This document shows positions 54,119 to 64,000 of a stretch of DNA of 64,000 bases, in pieces. This DNA comes from Streptomyces oceani (GTDB lineage: Bacteria; Actinomycetota; Actinomycetes; Streptomycetales; Streptomycetaceae). Within the stretch, counting starts at the first letter, position 1. Each line of letters begins with the position of its first letter. The stretch spans positions 21,526 through 85,525 of the forward strand of contig NZ_LJGU01000121.1 in NCBI RefSeq assembly GCF_001751245.1, read 5' to 3'. The position numbers and the translations under genes are program-made. The notes beneath the pieces are model-generated. The model saw only the letters and a list, made by a program, of their open reading frames with translations, was not told the origin of the DNA and ran no database searches.

Positions 54119-55807
54119 TCAGAAAAGTCGGCGCCCGCGAGCTCCGGTCTTCGCCATCTCGATGGCAACGCCGCCGATCATGTCCTTGATGTCGGCTGGT
54201 GCCTCGCGTGCGAGCCAAATCCCCATGCGGGCGAGTTTAGCCGGTGACGGGCGGAGAAAATGGACGTTACGGTCGGCGAAACCCGGCCCCTTGGGAATGT
54301 AGTCGGCGCCCTCGAGTTGACGGTATAGCTCATCCGCTGCCGTGGCGCTCGATATTTCCTGCTTCTCGAACCGCTGGCACTGATCGACCATGGAGTCGAA
54401 AAGCTTTCCGTACTCGGCGTGGTCGGGCCACCACAGTCCCACGTTCGGTACGTCTTCGAGCTTTTTGAGGATGTCGACGTTGCCCGTCCTGCGGAACTGG
54501 GACAGTGCGCGCTGGAGCCGGAACCCGCCCACAACGGAGCCGAACGACCAGATGCGGAATACCGCGGTCCACAGCTCGTAGTGGTCGAAGGATATGAATG
54601 CGCTGTTGACGAGCTTGTCGTTGTAGTCGAGCAGCCCCTGCTCCAGCGTGGAGACGTACTCGAACTTCTCTGCGGAAAAGTCGTTGGTGCGTAGTGCGTC
54701 AAGCAGTCGCCAGGACAGCGCGTTGATGACCTCCACCGTATTCGAGATGCCACGGGAGAAGAGCGGGTCCAGGAAGCCGGCGGCATGCGACATCAGGCAC
54801 CAGCGAGCCCCCACGGAGTGCCGGGAGGAGTACTGCAGTCGATCCGTGGAGATCCAGGGGCGGACCGACTTGGCACTGGAGAACTGGCGCTCGACTGCCG
54901 GGAAGCGTGAGGCGAACTCCCGGAACTCGTCCCCCGGACTCAACCCGGTCTTCGGGTACTTGCGCGGGTCCATGGTGAGGCCCACGCTCACCAGCGGGTT
55001 CTTCGACCCCGGGTGGTTGTTGAACGGGATCGCCCAGAACCAACCTCGATCGAAGGTGTGGTGCATCGTCCCTGAGTTCCAGGGGATGGGGGGCCGCTCC
55101 GCCTTGGCGTGACGCAGCACCTCGTCCGTGCTCTTCACGTCGATCATGTGCGTGAACAGGGAGCGCGAGTGATGCGCGAAGCGGCAGGGGTTCTCACGCA
55201 GGTCGAGCTTCTCGGCCAAGGGTGAGCGGAACCCACTGGCGTCCACCAGATACCGGCCGCGGATCTCGGTGCCGTCACCACCGATGACAGCGACACCGTC
55301 GTCGGCGATATCGACGTCCTCTACGCGGAAACCGAGCCGCGTGGTGCAGCCATAGCGCACGGCCGCGTTGAAAAGATACGCGTCCGTGTCCTGCCGGAAC
55401 AGATGACCGGAGCGGTTGAGAATGCCCGGCGTGCTGAACTGGGTCCCCTCGCGCGGATTTGGTTCGTTGCCCTCGGTGTGCCGCAGGAAGCCGAAGTGCC
55501 GCTTCTGCCCGAAGGAGGTACCGATGTCCCTGTTGCAGTCCTTGTACGAGGAGAGCGTCGCGATCTCAGGGACGCCGTAACGCTCAGAAAGGATACGCAG
55601 TCCGAGCAGGGTGTACGGGATCATGGACTCGCCCACCGCGAAACGTGGGTGCGAGCCGGCATCCACAATTACTACGCGCGCTCCATTGCGTGCAAGAATT
55701 GCTCCGAGGATCGATCCGGCAATGCCGGCACCGAGGATTATGACGTCATGCTCCGGATTGTTGAGCAGCGTCGGTGATTTGTTCTCTGGGTCCTGCTCTT
55801 GTCGCAT
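54119..55807 (-). CDS. Second FADH2-dependent halogenase, PrnC/PltD-like
   Basis: A 562-residue flavin-dependent halogenase clearly different from the 447-residue one at 34565. FAD motif GAGIAGS (26-32), GESMIPYTLLGLRIL (59-73), halogenase signature GWFWAIP (255-261), and GFLDPLFSRGISNTVEVIN. Its length and GESMIPYT context resemble PrnC (about 567) and PltD (about 544) rather than PltA. PltD has been regarded as poorly or not active in pyoluteorin, but the WxWxIP motif is kept here. It could chlorinate the resorcinol ring or a later pyrrole position. It is the first gene of the minus-strand operon, divergent from the second PKS gene. Confidence 0.88.
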   Translation of the reverse strand: MRQEQDPENKSPTLLNNPEHDVIILGAGIAGSILGAILARNGARVVIVDAGSHPRFAVGESMIPYTLLGLRILSERYGVPEIATLSSYKDCNRDIGTSFGQKRHFGFLRHTEGNEPNPREGTQFSTPGILNRSGHLFRQDTDAYLFNAAVRYGCTTRLGFRVEDVDIADDGVAVIGGDGTEIRGRYLVDASGFRSPLAEKLDLRENPCRFAHHSRSLFTHMIDVKSTDEVLRHAKAERPPIPWNSGTMHHTFDRGWFWAIPFNNHPGSKNPLVSVGLTMDPRKYPKTGLSPGDEFREFASRFPAVERQFSSAKSVRPWISTDRLQYSSRHSVGARWCLMSHAAGFLDPLFSRGISNTVEVINALSWRLLDALRTNDFSAEKFEYVSTLEQGLLDYNDKLVNSAFISFDHYELWTAVFRIWSFGSVVGGFRLQRALSQFRRTGNVDILKKLEDVPNVGLWWPDHAEYGKLFDSMVDQCQRFEKQEISSATAADELYRQLEGADYIPKGPGFADRNVHFLRPSPAKLARMGIWLAREAPADIKDMIGGVAIEMAKTGARGRRLF

Positions 55808-55907
55808 GGGAATCTCCTCGAGAGGTCGAAGCGACTGAATGCGAAGCTAACAGGGTCGGCGGATACCCGTCTTCAGTACAACTGATGATTTCGGGTTCGG
55901 CACTCAG

Positions 55908-55922
55908 GGACGAGACTCGTCC
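55908..55922. promoter_or_regulatory. Perfect 15-bp palindrome in the divergent halogenase/PKS promoter region
   Basis: GGACGAGACTCGTCC (55908-55922), 7+1+7, lies midway in the 270-bp region between the start of the minus-strand operon (55807) and the second PKS gene (56078). It is well placed to control both major transcripts. The short centre argues for a protein site rather than a hairpin. No heptameric SARP repeats were convincing nearby. Confidence 0.4.
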
Positions 55923-56077
55923 TTTGGGACACGTCGGGGCCGGTCCAACCCGCTTCGAAGTCATACCAAAGGCCACTTGTGAGGGTGGTTCGCCACTGTC
56001 AGGGTCGAGACCGGAAGTACGGACCGCGCTATCGACCTCACATTTCTCACACCGTGCCACTTCAGAGGAAGGCTTCC

Positions 56078-59000
56078 ATGACGTCCACGGAATCCACCGG
56101 GGAACAGGCAGACTTCGGTGACAAGCTGTCCCAGGCGCTGGACATGGTGTCCCGACTCCGCGGCGCGCTGGAGGAGCGTGACCACATGGCGCACGAACCG
56201 ATCGCCGTGGTCGGGCTGGGTCTGCGTTTCCCGGGGTCCGCGGAAACACCGGAAGCATTCTGGAAGCTGCTCTGCGAGGGTACGGACGCGATACGGCCGT
56301 TCCCCGCGGACCGCTGGGACGCGACACCGTACGAGGCCCCCGACCAGGGCGTACCGGGCAAGGCGTACGTGACCCGCGCCGGTTACGTGGAGACGGCCGA
56401 AGAGTTCGACGCCCAGCTGTTCGGCATCTCACCGGCAGAGGCACTCGGCATGGATCCGCAACAGCGCATGGTCCTCGAGAGTGCCTGGGCGGCGCTGGAA
56501 CACGCGGGCATCGCACCGGACTCGCTCCACGGGACTGGGACGGGTGTCTTCATCGGAGCCAGTACCAGTGACTACGTGCGCATGCGGCAGCAGTTCGGTG
56601 CCGCCGACGCGATCGACAGCTACCAACTCTTCGGAGAGAACAGTTTCATCGCCGGCCGGGTCTGCCACACTTTCGGCTTTCAGGGGCCCGCCCAGGTGGT
56701 CGACACCGCCTGCTCGTCCTCCCTGACCGCGGTCCACCACGCGATGCGCAGTCTGCGTTCGGGCGAGACCCAACTGGTGCTCGCCGGCGGTGTCAACGCC
56801 ATCCTCGATCCTTACGGTTTTGTGCTGCTCAGCCAGTCACAGGCGGTCGCGCCTGACGGCCGGTGCAAAACCTTCGACGCATCCGCCAACGGATACGGCC
56901 GTGGCGAGGGCTGTGGCATCGTCGTACTCAAGCGCCTCTCGGACGCCCGGCGGGACTCGGACCGTGTCCTCGCCGTGATCCGCGGCAGCGCACTCAACCA
57001 CGACGGCCGGGCCAGCGGAATCTCCGTGCCCAACGGCACTGCTCAGCAGGCCGTGATCCACTCCGCTCTGGCCGACGCGCGAGTGGCCGGCACCGATATC
57101 GGTTACGTCGAGGCGCACGGCACCGGCACGGTACTCGGCGACCCCACCGAACTGCACAGTCTGGAGGCGGTTCTCGGCGCGGGGCGGGACGCCACCGACG
57201 AGCTCATCGTCGGCTCCGCCAAGACCAACATCGGACACCTGGAGGCTGCGGCGGGCATCGCCGGGCTGATCAAGGCGATCCTCGTGGTGCAGCGCGGCGT
57301 GATCCCGCCCAACCTCCACTTCCACAAGCCCAATCCGATGGTGGAGTGGCACCGGCTGCATCTTCGGGTTCCCACCGAGACGGTGCCGTGGCCTCAGGAC
57401 GGCCGCCCGAGGTCGGCCGGAGTCAGCTCCTTCGGCGCCAGCGGTACCAACGCGCACGTCATCGTTGAACAGCCACCAGAGCCCGATCCGGGCCAGGATC
57501 GGCGACAGTTGCCGCAGCACGCACAGTTGCTGGCCCTTTCCGCCCGCACCCCCGAAGCGTTGCGTTCCGTCGCAGCCCGGTACGCCGATTTCCTCCAGGA
57601 CCTCGGCCGGAGCGCGGACGGCGGAGCCCTGCGGGATCTGTGCCACAGTGCCCACACTCAACGCGCGCATCAGGCCCACCGGCTCGCTGTCGTCGGTGAG
57701 TCGCCCGCCGCGATGGCGGAGCAGCTGTGTCGCTTCGCCGAAGGAGCGACCGGTACCCCCCAAGCGGGGAGGGCGCCGCTCCGGGCCCGCCCGAAAGTCG
57801 CGTTCCTCTTCAGTGGACAGGGCTCCCAGTATGCCGGCATGGCGAGCGAGCTGTACGCGACCGAGCCCGTGTTCCATGACGCGCTCCAGGACTGCGCTGA
57901 ACTTCTCCGCGACCACCTGGGAAAGCCTCTGCTGGACATCGTGTTCGCGGCCGATGGCGCCGAGCTGGACCGTACGCGCTGGACGCAGCCCGCGCTGTTC
58001 GCTGTGGAGTACGCGCTGGCCCAGCTCTGGCTGTCCTGGGGCATCCGCCCGACAGCCGTCCTAGGGCACAGTGTGGGGGAGATCACCGCGGCGTGCGTCG
58101 CCGGCGTGCTGACGTTGGAGGAAGCGACCGCATTGATCGCGGCACGCGCACGGGCCATGGACGAACTATCGGAGCCGGGCGCCATGCTCGCGGTGCCTCT
58201 CTCGGAGACCGACGCCCTGGACGTCGTGGGCGACCGCGGCGACAGCGTGGCCCTCGCGGCGGTGAACGGTTCCGAAAGCACCGTACTCTCCGGAGCGTTC
58301 GCCGCCATCGAGGCCATCGAGGCCGAGCTGGGGGAGCGCGGTGTCACCGCCAAGCGATTGAAGGTTTCGCACGCGTTTCACTCGCCCCTGACCGAAGCCG
58401 CTTTGCCCGAACTGGGCCGCGCCGCCGCCGCGCTCACGCCCCGGGCACCGACGCTTCCCCTGGTCTCCAACGTGACGGGGGACTTCGTGGACGGCGACAC
58501 CCTGCGGGATCCGGAATACTGGTGCCGTCACGCACGCGGCACCGTGCGGTTCCACGACGGATTGGAGACGCTTCGTAACTCCGGGGTGAGCACCTTCCTG
58601 GAGGTGGGGCCCGGCAGAGCACTGCTCGGCATGGGCGCACGCGCGATGCCGGACCACAGTGTGCAGTGGCTGTCGTCGGTGCGCGAGGGCGGTTCCGACG
58701 CCGCTGAGATCCGCAGAAGCCTCGCTCGGCTCTACCTTTTGGGAGCGCCGATCGTCTGGTCCCCCGAGCAGGACGGCCCCTGGCAGCGGATCGAGCTGCC
58801 GCTCTACCCCTTTGAGCGGCAGCGTTACACCTTCCCGGTGGGGGAGACGTTCACCGGCGCCCCCACCACGTGCGGCGGGGACGATTCGAAGGGAACCGGA
58901 GCCTACGACCTCAGCTGGCACCCTGCCCACACCTCCCTTCGGCGAGGGGGCGACGCCCTCGCGCGCCCCGGCCGCACACTGCTGCTCGCCGACGCCTCCG

Positions 59001-60736
59001 GCATGGCCGAGCTGCTCGCTCAGCGGCTGGAGGAGGCCGGTGACGAGTGCCTCATGTGCTACGCGACTGACGTCGCCCAGACCGGTACCGGCCGGTTGGA
59101 GACGGTAGGCGTCGACACCGTTGCCGAGTTCGTCCGGGAGGCGGGCCCGTTGGACAGGATCGTCCACATGTGGGGCCTCGATGTGCCGCACAGTGACGTG
59201 GCCGACACCGCGGACATGGCGAGAGCACGCGTCCTGGGCCCGGAGGCGCTCGCACAGATCGTGTACTCACTCGCCCGACCCGTCGAGAACGGCAGCGCTC
59301 CCGTTCCCTCGCACGACTCCCGGCTGTGGGTGGTGACGAGGGGCGCTCAGGCGACAGGCGAGGAGAGTGGCCCGCTGACGGTGGGGGCCGCGCCATTGAT
59401 CGGTCTCGGCAAGACCATCGCGCTGGAGCATCCCGCGCTGTGGGGCGGCAGTGTCGATCTCGACCCGGAGGCCGATACGGACCTGGACGCCTTGGCAGCC
59501 ATGTTGCTGTACGACATCGCCCCGGCCGAGGACCAGATCGCGGTGCGGGGCGGCAAGTCCCTGGTACCGCGGCTGACTCGGCGTACCGATGCCGATCCGG
59601 CGACGACGCGGGTGGCCGGGCCGGATGGCGTCTACCTGGTCACCGGAGGTCTCGGAGGCGTTGGCACACTGGTCGCCGACTGGTTGGTGGAGTCGGGGGC
59701 ACGGCACCTGGTACTCGTCGGCCGCACCGGGCTCCCGCCCCGCGAAGTCTGGGACGATGGCACCCTGAGGCCGGAAACGGCCGAACGTGTCGCGGCTGTC
59801 CGGGCGTTGGAGCATCGGGGTGCAGACGTGCGGGTCGTCGCGGTGGACGTCTGTGACGAGACGGCCATGCGCGGTCTCATCGCCGAATTGCGCGGTGGTT
59901 CTCGGCCGCTTGCCGGAGTCGTGCACGCGGCGGGACTCTCCCTCGGCCAGGACCTGACCGAAGCGGAACCGGAGGTCTTCCGCGAGGTACTGCGACCGAA
60001 GACCGACGGTGCCTGGCTGCTGCACGAGCTGACGGCGGATCTACCACTCGACTTCTTCGCGCTCATGTCCTCCACGGCCTCCGTCTGGGGAGCCACACAC
60101 ATGGGTGCCTACACGGCGGCTAACCAGTTCCTCGACGCGCTCGCGGCACACCGTCGCTCCCGTGCCCTCCCAGCGACCACGCTCAACTGGGGCCGCTGGG
60201 ACATGGTCAGCGGGTTGGGCGGGCGCGGAAAGCCGGAGCGGGAGGCCGCCACCGGATTCCGGGCCCTTCACCATGAAAGCGCGCTCGCTCACCTGGGATG
60301 CGCGCTCGCTAGTGGCGAGTGGCAGCGCATCGTCGCGGAGGTTGACTGGGAAGTAGTCAAACCGTTGCTGGAATCCCAGCGGGTACGGCCGATCCTGTCG
60401 GACATCGATTACCTGGAGGAGTCCGGGCCCGAGCGACAGGAGGAGGTCGACGAAGTTCTGAAGTGGGCACTCGGGCTGACCGCCGACGAGCGCGAGCACG
60501 CGTTCGACGACTACGTCTGGAGAGTTCTGGCAGAGCAACTTGGTGTGCCGCGTGCCGAATTCACGGGTGACTTCAACCTGCTGGACTTTGGCTACGACTC
60601 GCTGGGCGCGATGCGCACCCTCGCCAAGTTCCGTCAGGAGCTACGGCTCGAGCTCGACACCAGGCAGTTCTTCGAGATATCGGCCGACGGTTGGGGCCGT
60701 TACCTCGCCACGTCATTTCAGGAGCAGCACGACTGA
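56078..60736 (+). CDS. Type I polyketide synthase, one module: KS-AT-KR-ACP
   Basis: A 1552-residue protein; ATG 56078 has AGAGGAAGG upstream. Residues 12-38 ([20 protein letters not shown]) form an N-terminal docking coiled coil, so it receives the chain from the two-module PKS. KS about 38-465 (active Cys212 in DTACSSSL), AT about 600-920 (Ser665 in GHSVGE; HAFH 765-768, the malonyl type). KR with intact GGLGGVG (1190-1196), Ser in MSSTASVWG and Tyr1345 in [12 protein letters not shown] Ser1508 in GYDSLGA. There is no TE domain. This is the only working KR in the assembly line, which fits removal of one oxygen to give a resorcinol rather than a phloroglucinol ring. Confidence 0.94.
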   Translation: MTSTESTGEQADFGDKLSQALDMVSRLRGALEERDHMAHEPIAVVGLGLRFPGSAETPEAFWKLLCEGTDAIRPFPADRWDATPYEAPDQGVPGKAYVTRAGYVETAEEFDAQLFGISPAEALGMDPQQRMVLESAWAALEHAGIAPDSLHGTGTGVFIGASTSDYVRMRQQFGAADAIDSYQLFGENSFIAGRVCHTFGFQGPAQVVDTACSSSLTAVHHAMRSLRSGETQLVLAGGVNAILDPYGFVLLSQSQAVAPDGRCKTFDASANGYGRGEGCGIVVLKRLSDARRDSDRVLAVIRGSALNHDGRASGISVPNGTAQQAVIHSALADARVAGTDIGYVEAHGTGTVLGDPTELHSLEAVLGAGRDATDELIVGSAKTNIGHLEAAAGIAGLIKAILVVQRGVIPPNLHFHKPNPMVEWHRLHLRVPTETVPWPQDGRPRSAGVSSFGASGTNAHVIVEQPPEPDPGQDRRQLPQHAQLLALSARTPEALRSVAARYADFLQDLGRSADGGALRDLCHSAHTQRAHQAHRLAVVGESPAAMAEQLCRFAEGATGTPQAGRAPLRARPKVAFLFSGQGSQYAGMASELYATEPVFHDALQDCAELLRDHLGKPLLDIVFAADGAELDRTRWTQPALFAVEYALAQLWLSWGIRPTAVLGHSVGEITAACVAGVLTLEEATALIAARARAMDELSEPGAMLAVPLSETDALDVVGDRGDSVALAAVNGSESTVLSGAFAAIEAIEAELGERGVTAKRLKVSHAFHSPLTEAALPELGRAAAALTPRAPTLPLVSNVTGDFVDGDTLRDPEYWCRHARGTVRFHDGLETLRNSGVSTFLEVGPGRALLGMGARAMPDHSVQWLSSVREGGSDAAEIRRSLARLYLLGAPIVWSPEQDGPWQRIELPLYPFERQRYTFPVGETFTGAPTTCGGDDSKGTGAYDLSWHPAHTSLRRGGDALARPGRTLLLADASGMAELLAQRLEEAGDECLMCYATDVAQTGTGRLETVGVDTVAEFVREAGPLDRIVHMWGLDVPHSDVADTADMARARVLGPEALAQIVYSLARPVENGSAPVPSHDSRLWVVTRGAQATGEESGPLTVGAAPLIGLGKTIALEHPALWGGSVDLDPEADTDLDALAAMLLYDIAPAEDQIAVRGGKSLVPRLTRRTDADPATTRVAGPDGVYLVTGGLGGVGTLVADWLVESGARHLVLVGRTGLPPREVWDDGTLRPETAERVAAVRALEHRGADVRVVAVDVCDETAMRGLIAELRGGSRPLAGVVHAAGLSLGQDLTEAEPEVFREVLRPKTDGAWLLHELTADLPLDFFALMSSTASVWGATHMGAYTAANQFLDALAAHRRSRALPATTLNWGRWDMVSGLGGRGKPEREAATGFRALHHESALAHLGCALASGEWQRIVAEVDWEVVKPLLESQRVRPILSDIDYLEESGPERQEEVDEVLKWALGLTADEREHAFDDYVWRVLAEQLGVPRAEFTGDFNLLDFGYDSLGAMRTLAKFRQELRLELDTRQFFEISADGWGRYLATSFQEQHD

Positions 60737-60800
60737 CTGGCGATGCGTGGCGCTCACAGAGTCCCTTGTGCAACTTCTCGACGCAGGAGGAAATGTCTCC

Positions 60801-62579
60801 ATGGCCATACACAAGGTGCTCATCGCCGACCATGGCGAATCCGCCCTCCGCGTCGCTCGGGCATGCCGGGACGCGGGGATCGCGAGCGTAGCCGTTTACG
60901 CGGACCCAGACCGGGACACTCCGCACGTTCGGGCTGGCGATGAGGGGTTCGCGCTGGGCGGTGACTCACCGGACACCACCTACCTGAACATCTCCAAGAT
61001 GCTGGTCGCGGCCAAGGCCACGGGGGCCGACGCGGTTCATCCCGGCCACGGTCTGCTTTCCCAGAGCGCGGACTTCGCGCAGGCCGTCCTTGGCGAGGGC
61101 CTGACCTGGATCGGTCCGTCGCCGCGGGTCATTCGAGCACTGGGCGACAGAGCCACCGCCCGGCGCGTCGCGCGGTGCGCCGGAGGCCCGCTGATAGCGG
61201 GCACCTCCGACCCGGTGGCCGGACCCGAGGAGGCGGTGGCTTTCGCCAAGGAGCACGGCCCGCCGATCGTCATCAAGCCGGCCGCCGGTGACGGGTGCGG
61301 TCCCAAGGTCGCCCACACCCTGGAGGAGGTTCCCGAGCTGTACGACTCGGTGGCGGGCGAGGCCGTGGCGGCTTTTGGTCGTGGCGAGTGCTTCGTGGAG
61401 CGCTATCTGGACCGGCCCCGGTACGTCCAGACCCAGTGCCTGGCGGACCAGCACGGCAACGTCGTCGTCGTCTCCACCCGCGACTGCTCACTGCGACGCC
61501 GCGACCAGAAGCTCGTCGAGGAGGCGCCCGCGCCGTTTCTGACGACCGAGCAGAACGCGCGGATGTACGCGGTGTCGAAGGCGATCCTCAAGGAGGTCGG
61601 CTACGTCGGCGCGGGCACCGTGGAGTTTCTGGTCGGCGTGGACGGCACCATCTCCTTCCTGGACATCCACACCTGTCTCCCGGCCGAGCACGCGGTCTCC
61701 GAGGAGGTCACCCGTCTGGACCTGGTCCGTGAGATGTTCCGCCTCGCGGACGGCGAGGAGCTTGGTTACGGCGATCCCAATCCGCTCGGCCACTCGATCG
61801 CGTTCCGCGTCACCAGCGCAGATCCGGGCCGGAACTTCCTGCTCACGCCCGGAACCGTCACCTCCGTCGTAGCGCCGTCCGGCCCCGGTGTACGCCTGGA
61901 CACCAGTGTGGAGTCTGGCAGCGTGATCGACCCTGGCTGGGATCCGCTCGTAGCCAATCTGATAGTGACTGGTGCGACGCGTGAGCAGGCGCTGCAGCGC
62001 GCCGCGCGTGCGCTGGTGGAGTGCACCGTGGCGGGTGTGGCCACCGCTATCCCCTTCCATCGTGCCGTGGTCAAGGACCCGGCGTTCGCCCCCGAACTCA
62101 CCGGCTCCAGCGAGCCGTTCCGTGTCCACACGCGCTGGATCGAGACCGAGTTCGGCAACGACATCCCGGCCTTCGGCCCGCCCTTCAGGGCCGTCGGAGC
62201 GAAGGGGGAACCGGACCGCGAGAGGGTGGTCGTCGAGGTCGGTGGCAGGCGCTTGGAGGTGTCACTGCCGTCCTCACTGGGCGTGAGGACCACGCGGGCC
62301 GCGGCGGTTGGCGGCGCTCGTCCCAAGCGTCCCCGACACAAGACTCCGGGCGTTTCCCTCTTCGGCGATACCCTTACCTCGCCTATGCAGGGCCTGGTGA
62401 TCAGGGTAGCCGTCGAGGAGGGTCAAGACGTCAAGGAGGGCGACCTGGTCGTCGTCCTTGAGGCCATGAAGATGGAACAGCCCCTGAACGCACACCGCGC
62501 GGGGACGATCAAGGGGCTCACGGTGGAAGTGGGCGCGAGCCTGACCTCCGGTGGGGTCATCTGCGAGATCAAGGACTAG
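60801..62579 (+). CDS. Acyl-CoA carboxylase alpha-subunit paralogue with eroded biotin-carboxylase site and intact BCCP
   Basis: A 592-residue relative of Streptomyces AccA (biotin carboxylase plus biotin carrier). ATG 60801 follows CAGGAGGAAATG. Every key motif of the carboxylase half is altered: LIADHGES for LIANRGEI (7-14), PGHG for PGYG (81-84), [12 protein letters not shown] for the Gly-rich IKAAFGGGGRGMK (158-169), LRRRDQK for LQRRHQK (231-237) and [12 protein letters not shown] for FLEMNTRLQVEH (286-297). The biotin carrier end is perfect: [13 protein letters not shown], biotinyl Lys557. The surrounding sequence stays close to AccA, so the changes look selective. It probably cannot carboxylate biotin by itself. 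Role unclear: biotin carrier, assembly partner or relic. Confidence 0.85.
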   Translation: MAIHKVLIADHGESALRVARACRDAGIASVAVYADPDRDTPHVRAGDEGFALGGDSPDTTYLNISKMLVAAKATGADAVHPGHGLLSQSADFAQAVLGEGLTWIGPSPRVIRALGDRATARRVARCAGGPLIAGTSDPVAGPEEAVAFAKEHGPPIVIKPAAGDGCGPKVAHTLEEVPELYDSVAGEAVAAFGRGECFVERYLDRPRYVQTQCLADQHGNVVVVSTRDCSLRRRDQKLVEEAPAPFLTTEQNARMYAVSKAILKEVGYVGAGTVEFLVGVDGTISFLDIHTCLPAEHAVSEEVTRLDLVREMFRLADGEELGYGDPNPLGHSIAFRVTSADPGRNFLLTPGTVTSVVAPSGPGVRLDTSVESGSVIDPGWDPLVANLIVTGATREQALQRAARALVECTVAGVATAIPFHRAVVKDPAFAPELTGSSEPFRVHTRWIETEFGNDIPAFGPPFRAVGAKGEPDRERVVVEVGGRRLEVSLPSSLGVRTTRAAAVGGARPKRPRHKTPGVSLFGDTLTSPMQGLVIRVAVEEGQDVKEGDLVVVLEAMKMEQPLNAHRAGTIKGLTVEVGASLTSGGVICEIKD

Positions 62580-62585
62580 GTCGCG

Positions 62586-64000
62586 ATGTCTATCAGCGTA
62601 CATTCCTCTATCGTCGGCGATGGCACCAGGGCCCCGGTGCTGAAAGTCCAGCAGTTGGATCGGGTCATCATCCGGTTCGCGGGGGATTCGGGCGATGGTA
62701 TGCAGCTCACGGGGGACCGTTTTACCTCGGAGACGGCGTCCTTTGGAAACGACTTGTCGACGCTGCCGAACTTCCCGGCCGAGATCCGAGCGCCGGCCGG
62801 GACGCTCCCCGGGGTGTCCAGCTTCCAGCTGCACTTCGCCGACCACGACATTCTCACGCCGGGGGACGCGCCGAACGTGTTGGTGGCGATGAACCCGGCC
62901 GCGCTGAAGGCGAACCTGCACGACCTGCCGCATGGCGCGGAGGTGATCGTCAACACCGACGAGTTCACCAAGCGGGCGATGGCCAAGGTGGGGTACGACG
63001 CCAGCCCTCTTGAGGACGGTTCGCTGACGGCGTACAACGTGCACGGGGTGCCGCTGACCACGCTGACCGTGGAGGCGCTGAAGGACTTCGAGGTGAGCCG
63101 TAAGGACGCCGGCCGGTCCAAGAACATGTTCGCCCTCGGACTGCTGTCCTGGATGTACAACCGGCCGACCGACTCCACCGAGGAGTTCCTGCGTACCAAG
63201 TTCGCGAGGAAGCCGGAGGTCGCGCGGGCGAACATCGCGGCGTACCGGGCCGGCTGGAACTTCGGCGAGACCACCGAGGACTTCGCGGTGTCCTACGAGG
63301 TGGCGCCGGCCACCAGCGCCTTCCCTCCGGGGACGTACCGCAACATCTCCGGGAACCTCGCGTTGTCCTACGGACTGGTCGCCGTGTCTCAGCAGGCGGA
63401 CCTGCCGTTGTTCCTCGGCTCGTACCCGATCACCCCGGCCTCGGACGTGCTGCACGAGCTGTCCAAGCACAAGAACTTCGGTGTGCGCACCTTCCAGGCC
63501 GAGGACGAGATCTCCGCCATCGGGGCCGCGCTGGGCGCCTCCTTCGGCGGCGCGCTCGGCGTGACCACCACCTCCGGCCCGGGTGTCGCGCTGAAGTCCG
63601 AGACGATCGGCCTCGCCGTGTCGCTGGAGCTGCCGCTGCTGGTCATCGACATCCAGCGGGGTGGTCCTTCCACCGGCATGCCCACCAAGACCGAGCAGGC
63701 CGACCTGCTCCAGGCGATGTACGGCCGCAACGGCGAGGCGCCGGTGCCGATCGTCGCGGCGGCCACCCCGGTCGACTGCTTCACGGCCGCGCTGGACGCC
63801 GCCCGTATCGCTTTGACCTATCGCACCCCGGTCTTCCTGCTGTCCGACGGCTATCTGGCGAACGGCTCCGAGCCCTGGCGGGTGCCCGAGGTGGACTCGC
63901 TGCCCGACCTGCGGGTGCAGTTCGCCCAGAGCCCGAACCACGAACTGCACGACGGCACCGAGGTGTTCTGGCCGTACAAGCGGGACCCTCAGACCCTCGC
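62586..64000 (+). CDS. korA: 2-oxoacid:ferredoxin oxidoreductase alpha subunit (KorA-like), runs off the window
   Basis: An open frame of 471 codons with no stop before the window end. ATG 62586 is six bases after the carboxylase stop. After a short variable N-terminus comes DRVIIRFAGDSGDGMQLTGD, the gamma domain, then SYPITPASDVLHELSKHKNF and QAEDEISAIGAALGASFGGA of the pyrimidine-binding alpha domain. It converts a 2-oxoacid (probably 2-oxoglutarate) and CoA to acyl-CoA, CO2 and reduced ferredoxin, with a beta subunit expected downstream. The tight spacing suggests co-transcription with the carboxylase paralogue. Confidence 0.9.
   Translation, partial: MSISVHSSIVGDGTRAPVLKVQQLDRVIIRFAGDSGDGMQLTGDRFTSETASFGNDLSTLPNFPAEIRAPAGTLPGVSSFQLHFADHDILTPGDAPNVLVAMNPAALKANLHDLPHGAEVIVNTDEFTKRAMAKVGYDASPLEDGSLTAYNVHGVPLTTLTVEALKDFEVSRKDAGRSKNMFALGLLSWMYNRPTDSTEEFLRTKFARKPEVARANIAAYRAGWNFGETTEDFAVSYEVAPATSAFPPGTYRNISGNLALSYGLVAVSQQADLPLFLGSYPITPASDVLHELSKHKNFGVRTFQAEDEISAIGAALGASFGGALGVTTTSGPGVALKSETIGLAVSLELPLLVIDIQRGGPSTGMPTKTEQADLLQAMYGRNGEAPVPIVAAATPVDCFTAALDAARIALTYRTPVFLLSDGYLANGSEPWRVPEVDSLPDLRVQFAQSPNHELHDGTEVFWPYKRDPQTL

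Noticed and set aside
55808..56077. SARP-type heptameric direct repeats (TCGAG-like) in the divergent promoter
   Set aside because: TCGAGAG and TCGAAGC occur but eight bases apart start to start, which is not the 11- or 22-bp phasing expected; one also overlaps a ribosome-binding site.

Overview
The window is high-GC actinobacterial DNA and almost certainly Streptomyces. It carries the complete Pup-proteasome locus in its usual Streptomyces gene order, many GTG starts, TTA codons confined to cluster genes, and a SARP regulator. No rRNA, tRNA, CRISPR array or insertion sequence was seen.

Region 1 (1-25.5 kb) is conserved chromosomal housekeeping DNA. It holds the end of a solute-binding protein, a NarL-type response regulator, a RecB-like nuclease, an M50 protease, TrmI, a secreted protein, a ferredoxin, and then the protein-tagging system: Arc/Mpa ATPase, Dop, Pup, proteasome beta and alpha subunits, and the ligase PafA. 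A LacI regulator and an MFS transporter sit inside that locus. Two FKBP prolyl isomerases, PafB/PafC, TatA/TatC, a diacylglycerol kinase-like protein and a Ski2-like helicase follow.

Region 2 (25.5-31 kb) is a scarred boundary. It has remnants of a PI-PLC-like gene and a TetR gene, an orphan response regulator with a degenerate receiver and a TTA codon, and an MFS pump/TetR pair. Two near-identical palindromic operators flank the tetR gene, and a methyltransferase gene stub follows. A gene-poor stretch leads to the SARP.

Region 3 (31-62.6 kb) is a biosynthetic cluster that reads as a pyoluteorin-type pathway with an extra alkyl-extender branch. A proline adenylation enzyme, a PltL-like carrier protein and a prolyl dehydrogenase should make pyrrole-2-carboxyl-PCP. 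A PltA-like halogenase should chlorinate it. Three PKS modules on two proteins extend it: KS-AT-ACP-KS-AT-DH*-KR*-ACP, then KS-AT-KR-ACP (* = degenerate). A FabH-like KASIII, a 3-hydroxyacyl-CoA dehydrogenase and a crotonyl-CoA carboxylase/reductase should supply an alkylmalonyl-CoA, most plausibly used by the atypical second AT. A free thioesterase should release the chain, a second PrnC/PltD-like halogenase may act later, and a flavin reductase would feed both halogenases. The predicted scaffold is a chlorinated 2-(2,6-dihydroxy-3-alkylbenzoyl)pyrrole, the class that includes streptopyrrole and the armeniaspirols. No intact N-methyltransferase is present, which favours a streptopyrrole-like product. 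A CPA2 cation/proton antiporter inside the operon could be self-protection against a protonophoric product.

Region 4 (60.8-64 kb) holds an acyl-CoA carboxylase alpha-subunit paralogue whose biotin-carboxylase active site is eroded while its biotin-carrier motif is intact. Six bases later begins a 2-oxoacid:ferredoxin oxidoreductase alpha subunit that runs off the window.

TTA codons were found in both cluster regulators, the phosphopantetheinyl transferase and the thioesterase, so the pathway is probably tied to bldA and development.
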